Positions 23,235 to 24,682 of a stretch of DNA of 24,682 nucleotides are shown in pieces. The stretch comes from Choristocarpus tenellus KU-1152 (lineage: Eukaryota; Phaeophyceae), in the NCBI GenBank assembly GCA_964200185.2, contig CAXNAD020000202.1, positions 1 through 24,682 on the forward strand. Direction: 5' to 3'. Below the pieces are notes generated by a model, which saw nothing but the letters and a program-made list of their open reading frames with translations, ran no database searches and was not told where the DNA came from. How positions within the stretch are numbered: position 1 is the first letter of the stretch; each line of letters starts with the position of its first letter. A program made the position numbers and the translations under genes.

Positions 23235-23919
23235 TCACCACCTGTCAACACAAAGAAGAGATACAGGCGATGGCTAAAATGGCTGAGGGTGAGTACTGTA
23301 TGCGAGTCTCTTTGTAGAATTACAGAGATCTCAACAAGAGTAAGACCTTTTGGATCATAGATATATTGAGATCCAGGCAGAGGCAACAGAGCGTGGGCAG
23401 TCTGCCTCCCTTTGGCTCACAGGTTGGTAGGTGCACCTCAATACACCCTTCCTTAGTCACCAGGAGCAATATCCACCCCATCTGAATACTGGGAGGGTGA
23501 ACGCACCTCTGGTACTAGTGGGATGTGTATATATCATTGATGTCAGTGCTGGGGAAGTGCTTTTCAATTCATGTATGCTCCCTACTGATCCAGGTTTTAT
23601 ACATTTGGTAGTTCTCACCATGCCTAAGGTGCAGTAGGTCTGGGTAAGATGAGCTCCAAGGTGGAGAAGGTGATCAGCCACATTGTAATTCCCATAGCTC
23701 GTACAGGAGTGGGCATATGAGTGGGGTGCCTACTTCGTTTTCACACAGAGTATTATGGACGCTATGTCTGGGGATACTGGCATACCAGCCAGGCTAGTTC
23801 ACCACGTGGAGAACTATATTATAGGTGCAGGAGACTTACTCAACGATATGTTTCAGACAAGACTGACTTTCACTGTGAACGGTGACCGGGAGACCATTAG
23901 GGAGAAGGCACCACTTTAA
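23235..23919 (+). CDS. two candidate exons of an unrecognised plus-strand gene
   Basis: The candidate internal exon 23235-23288 has a good acceptor (TTTTTTATTATCTCCAG) and a good donor (GAGG|GTGAGT). In phase 0 it reads SPPVNTKKRYRRWLKWLR. A candidate last exon follows the TAG acceptor at 23697, or alternatively the CAG at 23706, and reads EWAYEWGAYFVFTQ, then SIMDAMSGDTGIPARLVHHV, then ENYIIGAGDLLNDMFQ, and ends in TAA at 23917-23919. The two join in phase across a 409-base intron. The last exon has well-behaved coding composition over more than 70 codons. I recognise no family. A degenerate retroelement fragment is an alternative, since LINE-like sequence lies close by. Confidence 0.35.
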
Positions 23920-24179
23920 CAGTGGGAATCTCTAGAGAGGTGTGACCCCCTCTAGCAGGGAACATCATGTCATCATATTGAAGTATTGCACAATGAAAAG
24001 AGTAATGCAATAAGCAACAAACTTGAAGAGAGTAAATGAGAAAAGCAGTATTCAGCAGGCAGTGGTGAAAGTAAATGCTCCCTGATCAATTGGGTGTCTT
24101 AGCTGCTGCTTTAGCATGACACATGCATCAGCTATCACAGCTTCCCTTGCATGCCACTACTCATCTAAGAAGCTGATTG

Positions 24180-24415
24180 TGCCGTTAACCGCGCATCCAT
24201 CTGATCTATATTGGTTGGTTGCCCCTCTCCACCGTCCCTCAACTGCGATCAAAATTTTCCAAGGTTATCTTGTAGACATACCCATTGGTTCTTTTCCTGC
24301 ACATGTCGTTTCCATCTCCAATCTCCCCAAACATTAATGCCTCTGGAAGTCGCTCATCCCAGTTGTTGTGTCCAACTGACCATGTAAAGAAGAATCTCCA
24401 TTTCACATGGTCACC
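24180..24415 (-). mobile_element. decayed LINE (non-LTR retrotransposon) ORF2 3' end
   Basis: In one minus-strand frame, 24361-24239 reads WDERLPEALMFGEIGDG, then a basic stretch and NGYVYKITLENFDRS before a stop. This resembles the C-terminal tail of animal LINE ORF2 proteins, where a W-x-GHV-x-RM motif is followed by x-RLPK-x-L-x-GEL, a basic Gly/Arg stretch and RYKDTLK. The upstream WSVGHNN fits a damaged GHV-x-RM. Reading past the stop gives a further WR-like segment. There are stops and no intact ORF, so this is a dead copy. The assignment rests on motif order recalled from the family, without a database search. Confidence 0.4.
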
Positions 24416-24612
24416 TCAGTACTTTCACAATTAGCCTTCACAAGGGCATCTTTGTAGGACAGTAGTTTTGTGTGATGGTTGTGCTTCCTTTCACTAAGTA
24501 TAACGCAGTGTAGGATGAAGTTGTAATTTTGAGAGTGAAGCTTTATATCAGGGCTTTTAACCTGGCCAGCAAATTGAAAAGGTCCCATCCACTGACCAGA
24601 CCGGTCCCACAA
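24403..24612 (-). mobile_element. possible second LINE-like coding remnant
   Basis: An open minus-strand frame of about 70 codons contains ILHCVILSERKHNHHTKLLS followed by YKDALVKANCEST. The order, a short hydrophobic segment, a basic/His stretch, then YKD-x-L-x-KAN, again resembles the tail of LINE ORF2. If so, two tail fragments lie within 400 bases. It could instead be a genuine host exon with a donor at GAG|GTGACC near 24420. Confidence 0.25.
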
Positions 24613-24663
24613 TGATTTAACATGTCCCAGTCCATGTCCACTGCGTGTTGAACCGGTGGCTCA

Positions 24664-24680
24664 AAGTATCTGGGAGGGGG
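24664..24680. repeat. 17-base inverted match to the left edge of the window
   Basis: The sequence here is the reverse complement of positions 40-56 (CCCCCTCCCAGATACTT). Similarity stops on the inner side of both copies. Part of the match is a low-complexity C run. Confidence 0.6.
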
Positions 24681-24682
24681 TG

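Noticed and set aside
24664-24680. Edge inverted repeats as terminal repeats of a 24.6 kb DNA transposon.
   Set aside because: The interior holds intron-rich host genes, with no transposase, polymerase or target-site duplication seen. Similarity ends after 17 bases.

Overview
This window is eukaryotic genomic DNA. The coding potential is broken into short exons separated by AT-rich introns of about 94 to 1,200 bases, with GT-AG borders and two well-supported GC-AG introns. There are no bacterial-style operons, ribosome binding sites or CRISPR arrays. One gene belongs to the UPF0652/DUF2009 family, known from plants, fungi and many protists. The right edge carries fragments resembling the 3' end of an animal-type LINE. 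Together with dense introns and microsatellites this fits a non-vertebrate eukaryote, perhaps an early-branching or other invertebrate animal, but the sequence alone does not fix the lineage.

Layout from left to right. (1) 969-1337, minus strand: the first two exons of an unrecognised gene that runs off or fades toward the left edge. (2) 2702-9304, plus strand: a 12-exon gene model for a 633-residue protein of unknown family, with a TATA-like box and two tiny upstream ORFs. (3) 9305-12450: about 3.1 kb between convergent genes, without a gene I can support. (4) 12451-22037, minus strand: a 16-exon model for a 768-residue B-box zinc finger plus DUF2009 (UPF0652) protein. All of its internal junctions keep phase, and the C-terminal two thirds are recognisable along the whole length. 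(5) 22378-22452, minus strand: a likely terminal exon of another gene. (6) 23235-23919, plus strand: two weakly supported exons. (7) 24180-24612, minus strand: decayed LINE-like coding remnants.

Most non-coding structure lies in introns: a 38-base minisatellite, a 32-base minisatellite, several microsatellites, and an assembly gap flanked by a duplicated G-tract unit. The two main genes are convergent and share no visible functional link. The items most worth follow-up are the unassigned 633-residue protein, the complete B-box/DUF2009 gene with its zinc finger split by an intron, the two GC-AG introns, and the gap inside intron 8. I see no evidence for a multi-gene system.
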